From Pseudomonas sp. Irchel s3f7 (GTDB taxonomy: Bacteria > Pseudomonadota > Gammaproteobacteria > Pseudomonadales > Pseudomonadaceae), in contig NZ_FYDO01000018.1 of NCBI RefSeq assembly GCF_900187615.1, positions 78,520 through 142,519 on the forward strand: 64,000 bases of DNA, written 5' to 3'. A program made the translations under genes and the position numbers. A model generated the notes under the pieces. It saw only the letters and a list, made by a program, of their open reading frames with translations. It ran no database searches and had not been told where the DNA came from. Below are positions 1 through 7,905 of this stretch, piece by piece. Numbering within the stretch: position 1 is the first letter of the stretch; each line of letters starts with the position of its first letter.

Positions 1-255
1 GGCTTTTTGAGCCTGGGCGATCACGGACAAGGTCAGTGTGGTTTTACCGGAAGATTCAGGACCGTAGATTTCAACAATACGGCCTTTTGGCAGACCGCCG
101 ATGCCGAGAGCAATGTCCAGACCCAGAGAGCCAGTGGAAATGGCCGGGATCGCCTGACGGTCCTGATCGCCCATACGCATTACGGCACCCTTGCCGAATT
201 GACGTTCGATCTGACCCAGGGCCGCAGCCAAGGCTTTCTTCTTGTTGTCGTCCAT
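1..255 (-). CDS. recA: RecA recombinase, N-terminal part (gene runs off the left edge)
   Basis: RecA is the ATP-dependent strand-exchange protein and the co-protease that triggers cleavage of LexA-type repressors. Only the first 85 codons lie in the window. The protein begins MDDNKKKALAAAL and contains the Walker A motif GPESSGKT at residues 65-72; the rest, including Walker B and the DNA-binding loops, is outside. The ATG at 253-255 (reverse strand) is the family's usual start. A LexA box lies 41 bp upstream. cinA is next upstream on the same strand, the usual Pseudomonas order. Identification is certain; completeness cannot be judged. Confidence 0.97.
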   Translation of the reverse strand, partial: MDDNKKKALAAALGQIERQFGKGAVMRMGDQDRQAIPAISTGSLGLDIALGIGGLPKGRIVEIYGPESSGKTTLTLSVIAQAQKA

Positions 256-295
256 TAAAGTCCTCACGTAATCAATAAGGCCTTACGGCCAACAC

Positions 296-311
296 CTGTA
301 TAAGTAGCCAG
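296..311 (-). promoter_or_regulatory. LexA (SOS) box upstream of recA
   Basis: On the minus strand the sequence reads CTGGCTACTTATACAG, which fits the CTG-N10-CAG form of the gammaproteobacterial LexA operator and keeps the TATA core. It sits 41 bp upstream of the recA start codon in the recA-cinA gap, where the recA promoter should be. Binding is inferred from the match and position. Confidence 0.8.
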
Positions 312-338
312 TATTATTCCACAGCGATTCGGTATCGC

Positions 339-839
339 CTACCCCTGATTTGAGATTTCTGCCGCGGCATAGCGAAGCAACCCCTCTAGCGCGGCCTTCA
401 CCGTTTGTCGGCGGACATCATCACGGTTACCGGGGAAGTGCTGTCTCTCGCTGAACACCTCATCCCCCACGCCCCAGGCCAGCCACACCGTGCCGACCGG
501 CTTGTTCGCCGTTCCACCATCCGGCCCGGCGATGCCACTGACGGCCACGGAAAAATACGCGCTGTTTTTTTTCTGCGCGCCCCGGACCATGGCCTCGACC
601 ACTTCACGACTGACCGCCCCGACCGTGGTGAACAATTCCACCGGGACATCGAGTTGCAGGGTTTTCTGTCGGTTGGAGTAGGTGACATAACCGGCCTCGA
701 ACCATGCCGAACTCCCCGGTATACGGGTGATTGCCTCAGCAATGCCGCCACCGGTGCAAGACTCGGCCGTGGTGACGTGAGCATTGAGAACCTGCAGGTG
801 TCGGCCGAGTTCAGCGGCCAGTTGGGTGATCTCTTTCAC
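339..839 (-). CDS. cinA: CinA-family nicotinamide-nucleotide amidohydrolase (PncC type)
   Basis: Single-domain CinA C-terminal protein. This family deamidates nicotinamide mononucleotide to nicotinic acid mononucleotide in pyridine nucleotide salvage. Visible family motifs are TTAESCTGGGIAEAIT near the N-terminus and VSGIAGPDGGTANKPVGTVW in the middle. I chose a GTG start (166 aa): an AGGAG lies 6 bases before that GTG, whereas it directly abuts the in-frame ATG two codons upstream, leaving no spacing. Longer upstream ATG starts add an unrelated N-terminus. Directly upstream of recA, as in other Pseudomonas. In relatives the tailocin cluster lies between this gene and mutS. Confidence 0.9.
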   Translation of the reverse strand: MKEITQLAAELGRHLQVLNAHVTTAESCTGGGIAEAITRIPGSSAWFEAGYVTYSNRQKTLQLDVPVELFTTVGAVSREVVEAMVRGAQKKNSAYFSVAVSGIAGPDGGTANKPVGTVWLAWGVGDEVFSERQHFPGNRDDVRRQTVKAALEGLLRYAAAEISNQG

Positions 840-958
840 AGTCATCTCCTGATCGGGCGGAATGAGGTTAACCGTACACGAGCAAACCGCACTTGCAAGC
901 TGCAGGGTCAATCAAAATGTGAGGAATCGGAGGCTCTGGCAAAAGGTCTCGCGGGGGA

Positions 959-1300
959 TCAATCCGCCGTGTCACGGGATGAACGATCAGGAACACCTAT
1001 ACGCTTGGCGGTCCAACGCTCATAAAGCCCGATAACGACGTCCGTTCCGGCCATCGCGGTCAGACAGCCGCCCGCACAAACGGCCCAGATCGAGACATTC
1101 GCGGCGTGCAGCAACATGATCGCAGACACGCCGCAAATCATGCTGGAGCCCGACCGCAAGGTCAGGCGACGGACAAGGGGCCAACCCCTCACACCGTCTT
1201 TATCGGCACGCCACATTTCACCGGCGACGCCACCAAGAAGTGGCAGAGTGATGACCAGCCAAAGAGGCATATCCAACAACGCATACTGCTCTGCGGTCAT
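959..1300 (-). CDS. Phage/tailocin-type holin (holin superfamily III, LydA-like)
   Basis: A 113-residue membrane protein with about three hydrophobic segments (roughly residues 11-27, 50-67 and 70-93) and a charged C-terminal tail (YERWTAKRIGVPDRSSRD). This resembles the holin that opens R-type tailocin clusters in the P. fluorescens group: holins form inner-membrane lesions that let a lysin reach peptidoglycan. A good ribosome site (GGGAGG, 6 bases before ATG) and a promoter with an overlapping operator precede it. No endolysin, spanin or tail gene follows; the next gene is cinA. The family call is from hydropathy, length and position; function is inferred. Confidence 0.75.
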   Translation of the reverse strand: MTAEQYALLDMPLWLVITLPLLGGVAGEMWRADKDGVRGWPLVRRLTLRSGSSMICGVSAIMLLHAANVSIWAVCAGGCLTAMAGTDVVIGLYERWTAKRIGVPDRSSRDTAD

Positions 1301-1369
1301 TTCGAGCCTCCCTGGATAACCGGTGAAAAATCAGATCTGTCGTCGCCAACTCTCGCCAGACAGACGACA

Positions 1370-1398
1370 AGAGTATGCATTGATGCATATTCAGTCAA
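1370..1398 (-). promoter_or_regulatory. Holin promoter
   Basis: Reading the minus strand, TTGACT (1398-1393) and TACTCT (1375-1370) are separated by exactly 17 bases, a good sigma-70 arrangement. The start of transcription would fall near 1363, giving a leader of about 63 nt before the holin ATG. The operator palindrome at 1376-1402 covers the whole space between the two hexamers, so repressor binding would block polymerase. Confidence 0.65.
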
Positions 1399-1402
1399 TG
1401 CA
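1376..1402. promoter_or_regulatory. Probable repressor operator (8-bp inverted repeat)
   Basis: TGCATTGA (1376-1383) and TCAATGCA (1395-1402) form a perfect 8-bp inverted repeat with an 11-bp spacer that contains a further TGCAT. It overlaps the holin promoter. The same TGCAT half-site recurs upstream of the repressor gene (2268-2281), which suggests that the LexA-like repressor between them binds both. The binding protein is inferred from the layout. Confidence 0.65.
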
Positions 1403-1442
1403 CAAGCGCATACAACCGATAAGCCAATGTTTTCCCCAGACG

Positions 1443-1469
1443 AAAAAAAACCGCACAAGCGGCGGTTTT
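1443..1469 (-). terminator. Terminator of the repressor gene
   Basis: On the minus strand an 8-bp stem (AAAACCGC/GCGGTTTT, 7-nt loop) is followed by a run of T. It lies 20 bp after the repressor stop codon and before the holin promoter, so repressor and holin are separate transcription units. Confidence 0.85.
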
Positions 1470-1488
1470 ATCCAAGCATCTGCACAGG

Positions 1489-2223
1489 CTAGCGGGCGTA
1501 CATACCCCACCAGAAAACGTGGCCGAGGATGACGATTGGCTCCTCCTGGATATCCTGAAACGTGTAATCCTCGTCGGGATGCTCATCCCGATTGAAGCTG
1601 CGCAGTCGAATCCCGGTCGGCAGGCGGTACAGCTGTTTCACCCGCAATTGACCATTGTGATTGATCGCATACAGGTCGCCGTCAACGATATCGCCAATGC
1701 CACACTTGCCGGCATTCACACCGACCGTGGCGCCATCGCGCAGGACAGGCAGCATGCTGTTACCGCGCACCGTCACGCATTTGGCCTGATCGAACTGCAC
1801 ACCGTTATGACGCAGGCTGCGCTTGCCGAAACGCAGACTAGAGCGCTCGCTCTCTTCAATGACGAAGCGTCCGGACCCTGCGGCCAATTCAACCTCACGA
1901 AGAAAGGGCACCGATACCTCGTCGTCATCGACCGGGGTGTCGTCGTCCCACAGGCTTATGTCCTTGAGCTCCGAGTGCAACTGACCGCGCCCGGCAGTGT
2001 TGGCCGCCGTGATATCCACCCGCCCCCGCAATTGGTCGGTGCTCACACAAAAATACTCGGCGATCTTCGAGATGTGTTTATCCGACGGATCGACAATCTT
2101 CCCGCCGAGAATCCGCGAGAGCGTGGATTGAGGCACGCCGGTGCGACGGTGAAGCTCCGTGGGGGAGATCCCGTGCTGATCGAGCAGCGCTCTCAGGACA
2201 GTAGAAACATTGCGTTTTTGCAT
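1489..2223 (-). CDS. prtR: LexA-like phage/tailocin repressor (PrtR type, HTH plus S24 protease)
   Basis: This protein represses lytic genes until DNA damage. Residues 6-65 form a Cro/CI-type helix-turn-helix (GISPTELHRRTGVPQSTLSRIL). Residues about 105-240 are a LexA-type S24 self-cleaving domain: likely cleavage at Ala115-Gly116 (ELAAGSG), catalytic Ser156 in GNSML and Lys196 in RVKQLY. The catalytic parts are intact, so RecA-stimulated autocleavage is expected. It lies between mutS (divergent) and the holin, the position of the regulator in tailocin clusters of related strains. No strong ribosome site precedes the ATG. The symbol is by similarity to the P. aeruginosa pyocin regulator. Confidence 0.85.
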   Translation of the reverse strand: MQKRNVSTVLRALLDQHGISPTELHRRTGVPQSTLSRILGGKIVDPSDKHISKIAEYFCVSTDQLRGRVDITAANTAGRGQLHSELKDISLWDDDTPVDDDEVSVPFLREVELAAGSGRFVIEESERSSLRFGKRSLRHNGVQFDQAKCVTVRGNSMLPVLRDGATVGVNAGKCGIGDIVDGDLYAINHNGQLRVKQLYRLPTGIRLRSFNRDEHPDEDYTFQDIQEEPIVILGHVFWWGMYAR

Positions 2224-2267
2224 AAACGAATAGTGCGTGTTCTCTTCAGAGAAGACAAATGCTCAAT

Positions 2268-2281
2268 TGCATAACAATGCA
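2268..2281. promoter_or_regulatory. Second probable repressor operator (autoregulation)
   Basis: TGCAT-AACA-ATGCA is a perfect inverted repeat 45 bp upstream of the repressor start, in the gap shared with mutS. Its half-site matches that of the holin operator. Autoregulation is the usual pattern for CI/LexA-like repressors; here it is inferred. Confidence 0.55.
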
Positions 2282-2421
2282 TAAAGCCGTTGAAACACAC
2301 CACAGGGCGTTCGCGCCTGCGTCCGGCAGACTGCCCATGGTAATCTTGCGTCCATTGCGCAAAAGCCGGGCCGATGTCCCTCCTTTGCCCTACACCTTTC
2401 AACGAGTTTTCCAGATTACCA

Positions 2422-5001
2422 ATGAATAAAGCCCTCTCCGACCTGTCCAGCCACACCCCGATGATGCAGCAGTACTGGCGCCTGAAGAACCAGCACCCGG
2501 ACCAGCTGATGTTCTACCGCATGGGTGACTTCTACGAGATCTTCTACGAGGACGCGAAGAAGGCCGCCAAGTTGCTGGACATCACCCTGACCGCCCGTGG
2601 GCAGTCGGCAGGTCAGGCGATTCCGATGTGCGGGATTCCTTATCACGCCGCCGAAGGCTACCTGGCGAAACTGGTGAAGCTCGGTGAGTCGGTGGTGATC
2701 TGCGAACAAGTCGGCGACCCGGCCACCAGTAAAGGGCCGGTCGAGCGGCAGGTCGTGCGGATCATCACACCGGGGACAGTGAGTGACGAAGCGCTGCTGG
2801 ATGAACGCCGGGACAACCTGATCGCCGCGGTACTGGGCGATGAGCGCCTGTTCGGTCTGGCAGTGCTGGACATCACCAGCGGCAACTTCAGCGTGCTGGA
2901 AATCAAGGGCTGGGAAAACCTGCTGGCAGAGCTGGAGCGGGTCAACCCGGTTGAGTTGTTGATCCCGGACGATTGGCCGAAGGATCTACCAGCGGAAAAA
3001 CGCCGTGGGGTTCGTCGCCGTGCGCCGTGGGATTTTGAGCGCGATTCGGCGCTGAAAAGTCTTTGTCAGCAATTCTCCACCCAGGACCTCAAAGGTTTTG
3101 GCTGCGAAAACCTGACCCTGGCCATCGGTGCCGCCGGTTGCCTGCTGGCTTATGCGAAGGAAACCCAGCGCACCGCCCTGCCGCACTTGCGCAGCCTGCG
3201 CCATGAGCGCCTGGACGATACGGTGGTGCTGGACGGCGCCAGCCGTCGTAACCTGGAACTCGATACCAACCTGGCGGGCGGTCGCGACAACACGCTGCAA
3301 TCGGTGGTTGATCGTTGCCAGACGGCCATGGGCAGCCGCCTGCTGACCCGCTGGTTGAATCGCCCACTGCGAGACTTGACCGTTCTGCTGGCACGTCAGA
3401 CCTCAATCACCTGTCTGCTCGACCGCTATCGCTTCGAGCAACTGCAACCCCAGCTCAAGGAAATCGGCGATATCGAGCGGATTCTCGCGCGAATCGGCCT
3501 GCGCAATGCACGTCCGCGCGACCTTGCACGCCTGCGCGATGCCCTCGGCGCCCTGCCACAACTGCAAGTGGCAATGACCGAGCTCGAGGCGCCACACCTC
3601 CAGCAATTGGCAACCACCACCAGCACCTACCCGGAACTGGCGGCGCTGCTGGAAAAAGCCATCGTCGACAATCCACCGGCGGTCATCCGTGACGGCGGCG
3701 TGCTGAAGACCGGTTACGACAGCGAACTCGATGAACTGCAATCGCTCAGCGAAAACGCCGGGCAATTCCTGATCGACCTCGAAGCACGGGAGAAGGCCCG
3801 CACTGGCCTGTCCCATCTGAAGGTCGGTTACAACCGCATCCACGGTTACTTCATCGAATTGCCAAGCAAGCAGGCCGAATCAGCACCGGCCGACTATATC
3901 CGCCGTCAGACCCTCAAGGGTGCCGAGCGCTTTATCACCCCGGAACTCAAGGCGTTCGAAGACAAGGCGCTGTCCGCCAAGAGCCGTGCCCTGGCCCGCG
4001 AAAAGATGCTATACGAGGCATTGCTCGAAGACTTGATCAGCCAACTGCCACCGCTGCAAGACACGGCTGGCGCGCTGGCTGAGCTGGACGTGCTGAGCAA
4101 CCTGGCCGAACGCGCGCTGAACCTCGACCTGAACTGCCCGCGCTTCGTCAGCGAGCCGTGCATGCGCATCAGTCAAGGTCGTCACCCAGTGGTTGAGCAG
4201 GTATTGACCACGCCGTTCGTGGCCAACGACCTGAGCCTGGACGACAACACGCGCATGCTGGTCATTACCGGTCCGAACATGGGCGGTAAATCCACCTACA
4301 TGCGCCAGACTGCGCTGATCGTGTTGTTGGCACATATCGGCAGCTTTGTACCGGCCGCCAGTTGCGAACTGTCGCTGGTCGACCGGATCTTCACCCGCAT
4401 CGGCTCCAGCGATGACCTGGCCGGTGGGCGATCGACCTTCATGGTCGAGATGAGCGAAACCGCGAACATTCTGCACAACGCCACCGAGCGCAGCCTGGTG
4501 CTGATGGACGAAGTCGGTCGCGGCACCAGCACCTTCGACGGCCTCTCCCTGGCGTGGGCTGCCGCCGAACGCCTGGCGTATCTGCGCGCTTACACGCTGT
4601 TCGCCACCCACTACTTCGAACTGACCGTGTTGCCTGAGGCTCAACCGCTGGTGGCCAACGTGCATCTCAATGCCACCGAGCACAACGAACGCATCGTGTT
4701 CCTCCACCACGTATTGCCGGGGCCGGCCAGTCAGAGCTACGGCCTGGCCGTTGCCCAGCTGGCTGGCGTGCCAACTGAAGTGATTGCGCGCGCCCGTGAG
4801 CATTTGAGCCGCCTGGAAGATACCGCCCTGCCCCACGAAGCGCCCCAGCCAGCCAAAGGCAAACCGGCCGCGCCGCAGCAAAGCGATCTGTTCGCCAGCC
4901 TGCCGCATCCGGTGCTGGACGATCTCGCCAAGCTGGATCTGGACGATATGACACCCCGTCGTGCTCTCGAAATGCTCTATACACTAAAGACACGGATCTA
5001 A
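2422..5001 (+). CDS. mutS: DNA mismatch repair protein MutS
   Basis: MutS finds base mismatches and small loops and recruits MutL. The 859-residue length is normal. Near the N-terminus is the mismatch-wedge motif GDFYE (residues 35-39, Phe37 stacking and Glu39). The ATPase domain has Walker A GPNMGGKST at about 617-625, Walker B LVLMDEVGRG and FATHYFEL further on. The chosen ATG gives the canonical MNKALSDLSSHTPMMQQY start; an earlier in-frame ATG adds 16 unrelated residues. Divergent from the repressor gene and followed by fdxA. Confidence 0.98.
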   Translation: MNKALSDLSSHTPMMQQYWRLKNQHPDQLMFYRMGDFYEIFYEDAKKAAKLLDITLTARGQSAGQAIPMCGIPYHAAEGYLAKLVKLGESVVICEQVGDPATSKGPVERQVVRIITPGTVSDEALLDERRDNLIAAVLGDERLFGLAVLDITSGNFSVLEIKGWENLLAELERVNPVELLIPDDWPKDLPAEKRRGVRRRAPWDFERDSALKSLCQQFSTQDLKGFGCENLTLAIGAAGCLLAYAKETQRTALPHLRSLRHERLDDTVVLDGASRRNLELDTNLAGGRDNTLQSVVDRCQTAMGSRLLTRWLNRPLRDLTVLLARQTSITCLLDRYRFEQLQPQLKEIGDIERILARIGLRNARPRDLARLRDALGALPQLQVAMTELEAPHLQQLATTTSTYPELAALLEKAIVDNPPAVIRDGGVLKTGYDSELDELQSLSENAGQFLIDLEAREKARTGLSHLKVGYNRIHGYFIELPSKQAESAPADYIRRQTLKGAERFITPELKAFEDKALSAKSRALAREKMLYEALLEDLISQLPPLQDTAGALAELDVLSNLAERALNLDLNCPRFVSEPCMRISQGRHPVVEQVLTTPFVANDLSLDDNTRMLVITGPNMGGKSTYMRQTALIVLLAHIGSFVPAASCELSLVDRIFTRIGSSDDLAGGRSTFMVEMSETANILHNATERSLVLMDEVGRGTSTFDGLSLAWAAAERLAYLRAYTLFATHYFELTVLPEAQPLVANVHLNATEHNERIVFLHHVLPGPASQSYGLAVAQLAGVPTEVIARAREHLSRLEDTALPHEAPQPAKGKPAAPQQSDLFASLPHPVLDDLAKLDLDDMTPRRALEMLYTLKTRI

Positions 5002-5143
5002 CGCACACGCTTGCAAGCTGTTAGAATCTCGCGCGGTTTGGGATGCTGTGGGCTATTAGCCTGACCTGCAGACTATCGCTCCCAAACCTGGCGACCCCTA
5101 CGTGAAGGGGCGCAGCAAGCCGCGCCTGAGGAGAAAATTAGAA

Positions 5144-5467
5144 ATGACCTTCGTCGTCACCGACAACTGCATCAAGTGCAAGTACACCGACTGCGTAGAA
5201 GTGTGTCCGGTGGACTGCTTTTACGAAGGCCCGAATTTCCTGGTGATTCACCCGGATGAGTGCATCGACTGCGCACTGTGCGAACCTGAATGCCCGGCTG
5301 TGGCCATCTTCTCCGAAGATGAAGTGCCTGCTGGAATGGAACACTTCATTGCGTTGAACACGGAGTTGGCCGAGATCTGGCCGAACATCACTGAACGCAA
5401 AGATCCACTGCCAGACTCCGAAGAGTGGGATGGCAAGAAAGACAAGCTCGAACACCTCGAACGCTGA
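5144..5467 (+). CDS. fdxA: 7Fe ferredoxin FdxA
   Basis: Small electron carrier with one [3Fe-4S] and one [4Fe-4S] cluster. The cysteine pattern CIKCKYTDCVEVCP and CIDCALCEPECP is fully visible in the first 55 residues, and the acidic C-terminal extension is typical of the 107-residue FdxA family. GAGGAG is about 12 bases before the ATG; the upstream in-frame ATG lacks family sequence. A TAGAAT -10-like hexamer occurs near 5022. A strong terminator follows, and then rsmZ on the other strand, as in other Pseudomonas. Confidence 0.95.
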   Translation: MTFVVTDNCIKCKYTDCVEVCPVDCFYEGPNFLVIHPDECIDCALCEPECPAVAIFSEDEVPAGMEHFIALNTELAEIWPNITERKDPLPDSEEWDGKKDKLEHLER

Positions 5468-5485
5468 TTACCCCCGCGTTCTCTG

Positions 5486-5509
5486 AAAAGGCCCCACAAG
5501 GGCCTTTTT
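5486..5509 (+). terminator. fdxA terminator
   Basis: A 9-bp stem (AAAAGGCCC/GGGCCTTTT, loop CACAA) followed by T-rich sequence, 18 bp after the fdxA stop codon. Confidence 0.9.
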
Positions 5510-5523
5510 GCTTTTCTGCAGGC

Positions 5524-5652
5524 AAAAAAAGGGGCGGTTTGACCCGCCCACATTTTTTCCCTATTCCCTGTGTTCCTTTTCATCGTCCTGATGAATCGCA
5601 TCCTGCGATATCCCTTTCCCTCATCCTTGAAGGACGTGCCTGTCCGTCGGCA
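5524..5652 (-). ncRNA. rsmZ: RsmZ small regulatory RNA
   Basis: About 129 nt, located between fdxA and rpoS as in P. fluorescens and P. aeruginosa. The 5' end forms a hairpin, TGCC-GACGGACA-GGCA, that exposes a GGA in its loop. In all nine GGA motifs occur, several in hairpin loops (for example TCGCAGGATGCGA and TCATCAGGACGATGA). The 3' end is a GGGCGG/CCGCCC stem followed by seven T. RsmZ sequesters RsmA/RsmE translational repressors and so turns on secondary metabolism and exoproducts under GacS/GacA control. The 5' end is placed by comparison with my memory of the CHA0 RNA and a -10-like TAGTAT eight bases upstream. Confidence 0.9.
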
Positions 5653-5660
5653 CACGCTGA

Positions 5661-5688
5661 ATACTAGAGCTTTCTTCACCTGGATCAA
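5661..5688 (-). promoter_or_regulatory. rsmZ promoter
   Basis: On the minus strand TTGATC (5688-5683) and TAGTAT (5666-5661) are 16 bases apart, with the -10 ending 8 bases before the proposed RNA start at 5652. Confidence 0.6.
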
Positions 5689-5824
5689 TCGACCCACTAA
5701 TGGCGGCGACGACTGTTACATGCAGTTAGCTTTTATTTTTATTCTTATAAATCAAGCAGATAAAAATACAACCTACTCAAAATAGTCGCCTGACCAGGTT
5801 AAAAAATACGAACACTTACGCAAG

Positions 5825-5842
5825 AGTAAGCCAGGGCTTACA
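5825..5842 (-). promoter_or_regulatory. GacA upstream activating sequence of rsmZ
   Basis: TGTAAGCCCTGGCTTACT on the minus strand matches the TGTAAG-N6-CTTACA GacA box at 11 of 12 defined bases. It is centred about 181 bp upstream of the RNA start, the known distance for rsmZ, with AT-rich DNA between that could bind IHF/H-NS-type proteins. Confidence 0.85.
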
Positions 5843-5890
5843 ACGCAAAACAAAAAACCGAAATCAGACTTCGTCAAAAAGCGGGCAATA

Positions 5891-5917
5891 AAAACCCCGA
5901 GCCAGTCGGGGTTTTTT
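5891..5917 (-). terminator. rpoS terminator
   Basis: A 10-bp stem (AAAACCCCGA/TCGGGGTTTT, loop GCCAG) 22 bp after the rpoS stop. The A/T arms make it usable in both directions. Confidence 0.85.
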
Positions 5918-5938
5918 AACGCCATCGCAACGAATGCC

Positions 5939-6946
5939 TTATTGAAACAGCGATTCGCTCGACAGGCCGTTTTTCTCCAGGATTTCGCGTAGTCGCTTCA
6001 ATCCTTCCACCTGAATCTGTCTGACCCGTTCCCGGGTCAGGCCAATTTCCAGGCCTACGTCTTCGAGGGTACTGCTTTCATGACCGCGCAGGCCGAAGCG
6101 GCGAATGACCACCTCGCGTTGCTTGTCGGTCAGCTCCGAGAGCCATTGATCGATGCTTTGCGACAGGTCATCGTCCTGCAGCAGCTCGCATGGATCGGTA
6201 GGTCGGTCGTCGGTAAGGGTGTCCAGCAGGGTTTTATCCGAATCCGGCCCCAGCGAGACATCGACTGAAGATACCCGCTCGTTCAGGCCGAGCATGCGCT
6301 TGACCTCTCCCACCGGTTTTTCCAGCAGGTTGGCGATTTCTTCGGGTGAGGGTTCGTGGTCGAGTTTTTGCGTCAGCTCCCGTGCGGCCCTCAGGTACAC
6401 GTTCAGCTCTTTGACCACATGAATCGGCAACCGGATGGTGCGGGTCTGATTCATGATTGCGCGTTCGATGGTCTGACGAATCCACCAGGTCGCGTAGGTC
6501 GAAAAGCGGAAACCGCGCTCGGGGTCGAACTTCTCCACTGCCCGGATCAAGCCGAGGTTGCCCTCTTCAATCAGATCGAGCAGCGACAAGCCACGATTGA
6601 CATAGCGCCGGGCGATTTTCACCACCAGCCGCAGGTTGCTTTCAATCATGCGTTTGCGCCCGGCCGGATCGCCACTTTGCGACAAGCGCGCAAAATGAAC
6701 TTCTTCTTCGGGGGATAACAGGGGGGAAAAGCCGATTTCATTGAGATACAGCTGCGTGGCATCAAGCGCCCGCGTGTAGTCAATGTACTTGTGTTGCTTC
6801 AACGAAGCGGAGTGTTTGGATTTCGCGCGAACGGAAGGTGGAGCCGCCCCTTCATCATTCGACATCGAATCCGTATCGATAACGGCCTCCATAAGGAGAA
6901 CCTCATCGTCGATGTCAAACTCCGGCACTTCTTTACTGAGAGCCAT
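5939..6946 (-). CDS. rpoS: RNA polymerase sigma factor RpoS (sigma 38)
   Basis: Stationary-phase and stress sigma factor. Its 335 residues show sigma-70 region 1.2 (DATQLYLNEIGFSPLLSPEEE), region 2 with the core-binding and -10 parts (DLIEEGNLGLIRAVEKFD, FRFSTYATWWIRQTIERA), region 3, and a region 4 helix-turn-helix (TLEDVGLEIGLTRERVRQIQ). No frame damage, unlike many laboratory rpoS alleles. nlpD lies upstream, and part of rpoS transcription in Pseudomonas starts inside nlpD; that promoter could not be pinned down by eye. Confidence 0.98.
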   Translation of the reverse strand: MALSKEVPEFDIDDEVLLMEAVIDTDSMSNDEGAAPPSVRAKSKHSASLKQHKYIDYTRALDATQLYLNEIGFSPLLSPEEEVHFARLSQSGDPAGRKRMIESNLRLVVKIARRYVNRGLSLLDLIEEGNLGLIRAVEKFDPERGFRFSTYATWWIRQTIERAIMNQTRTIRLPIHVVKELNVYLRAARELTQKLDHEPSPEEIANLLEKPVGEVKRMLGLNERVSSVDVSLGPDSDKTLLDTLTDDRPTDPCELLQDDDLSQSIDQWLSELTDKQREVVIRRFGLRGHESSTLEDVGLEIGLTRERVRQIQVEGLKRLREILEKNGLSSESLFQ

Positions 6947-7050
6947 TGTTATAGTCCTTTGGTGAGTTCGACCTCAAGCTCAAGCGACGCCTTTATCCTT
7001 GGCAACGCTGGAGCCTGTCCCCTCTACGCGACGGAACAGGCTGGTAGCGA

Positions 7051-7905
7051 TCAACGGCGTGGCAGGAATTGCAGCGGATCTACTGGTTTACCTTGGCGGC
7101 GAATCTCAAAATGCAGTTTCACCCGGTCTGTCCCCGTTGACCCCATTTCCGCAATTGTCTGTCCGACCTTGACCTGCTGCCCCTCCCGGACCAACAGCCT
7201 GCGGTTATGTCCGTAGGCACTGACGTAGGTTTCGCTGTGTTTGATGATGACTAATTCGCCGTAGCCCCTTAAGCCACTCCCGGCGTATACCACCGTCCCA
7301 TCAGACGCAGCTAAAACAGGCTGTCCCAAATCTCCGGCGATATCAATTCCTTTATTCAAACTGCCGTTTGAAGAGAATTTTCCAATAAGAATGCCATTAG
7401 AAGGCCATCCCCAGCCGGTCGGGGCTGGGCCTGCTGGAGGCATCGGCGCGGGGGCTGGTTTGCTCGCGACGGACGGTACAGCCGTCGTTGTGGTCGTGGT
7501 CGAACCGTTTGCCGCTCGACGTACAACCGTGGTTTTGCTCGACGACGAAGGCGATGAACCGGACGAAGTTGCCACGTTTGTCGATGTTGAACCGGTGCGC
7601 CCATCGAAGCGAATCGTCTGACCCGGCCGGATCGTGTAAGGCGCTGGAATGTTGTTTCGTGCCGCGAGGGCCTTGTAGTCCCAGCCGTAGCGAAAAGCGA
7701 TGGAGAACAGGGTGTCTTTTGGCCGAACGACGTATTGCCCCGTTGTCACTGCCGGGCGCTGCGCGGCGGCATTTCGGTCAACAACACGTGCGTCGCTGGA
7801 TTTGTTGCTGGAGCAACCGACCAGCAAGGTGCTCAAGACAAGGCCAGTCACCAGGCGCTGAAAGCTCGTTTTACCCATACGCTGCGCAATGACTGTGAGA
7901 CTCAC
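7051..7905 (-). CDS. nlpD: LysM/LytM lipoprotein NlpD (amidase activator)
   Basis: Outer-membrane lipoprotein of the NlpD family, which activates cell-division amidases. A lipobox LVGC ends the signal peptide. A LysM domain follows (QYVVRPKDTLFSIAFRYGWD), then a Ser/Thr/Pro-rich linker and a C-terminal LytM fold. The LytM site is degenerate: NKGIDIA replaces the metal-binding HxxxD, and KLHFE lacks the first His of HxH. It is therefore probably an activator and not a peptidase. I chose the GTG at 7905 (284 aa) because GGGAG lies 6 bases upstream. An ATG 9 codons later (MGKTSF) is possible; the longer upstream ATG is unlikely. Confidence 0.92.
   Translation of the reverse strand: MSLTVIAQRMGKTSFQRLVTGLVLSTLLVGCSSNKSSDARVVDRNAAAQRPAVTTGQYVVRPKDTLFSIAFRYGWDYKALAARNNIPAPYTIRPGQTIRFDGRTGSTSTNVATSSGSSPSSSSKTTVVRRAANGSTTTTTTAVPSVASKPAPAPMPPAGPAPTGWGWPSNGILIGKFSSNGSLNKGIDIAGDLGQPVLAASDGTVVYAGSGLRGYGELVIIKHSETYVSAYGHNRRLLVREGQQVKVGQTIAEMGSTGTDRVKLHFEIRRQGKPVDPLQFLPRR

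Noticed and set aside
1106..1492. A 128-codon plus-strand frame across the holin and its promoter
   Set aside because: It overlaps the holin, operator and terminator and has no ribosome site; I could not find a lysin or spanin in it.
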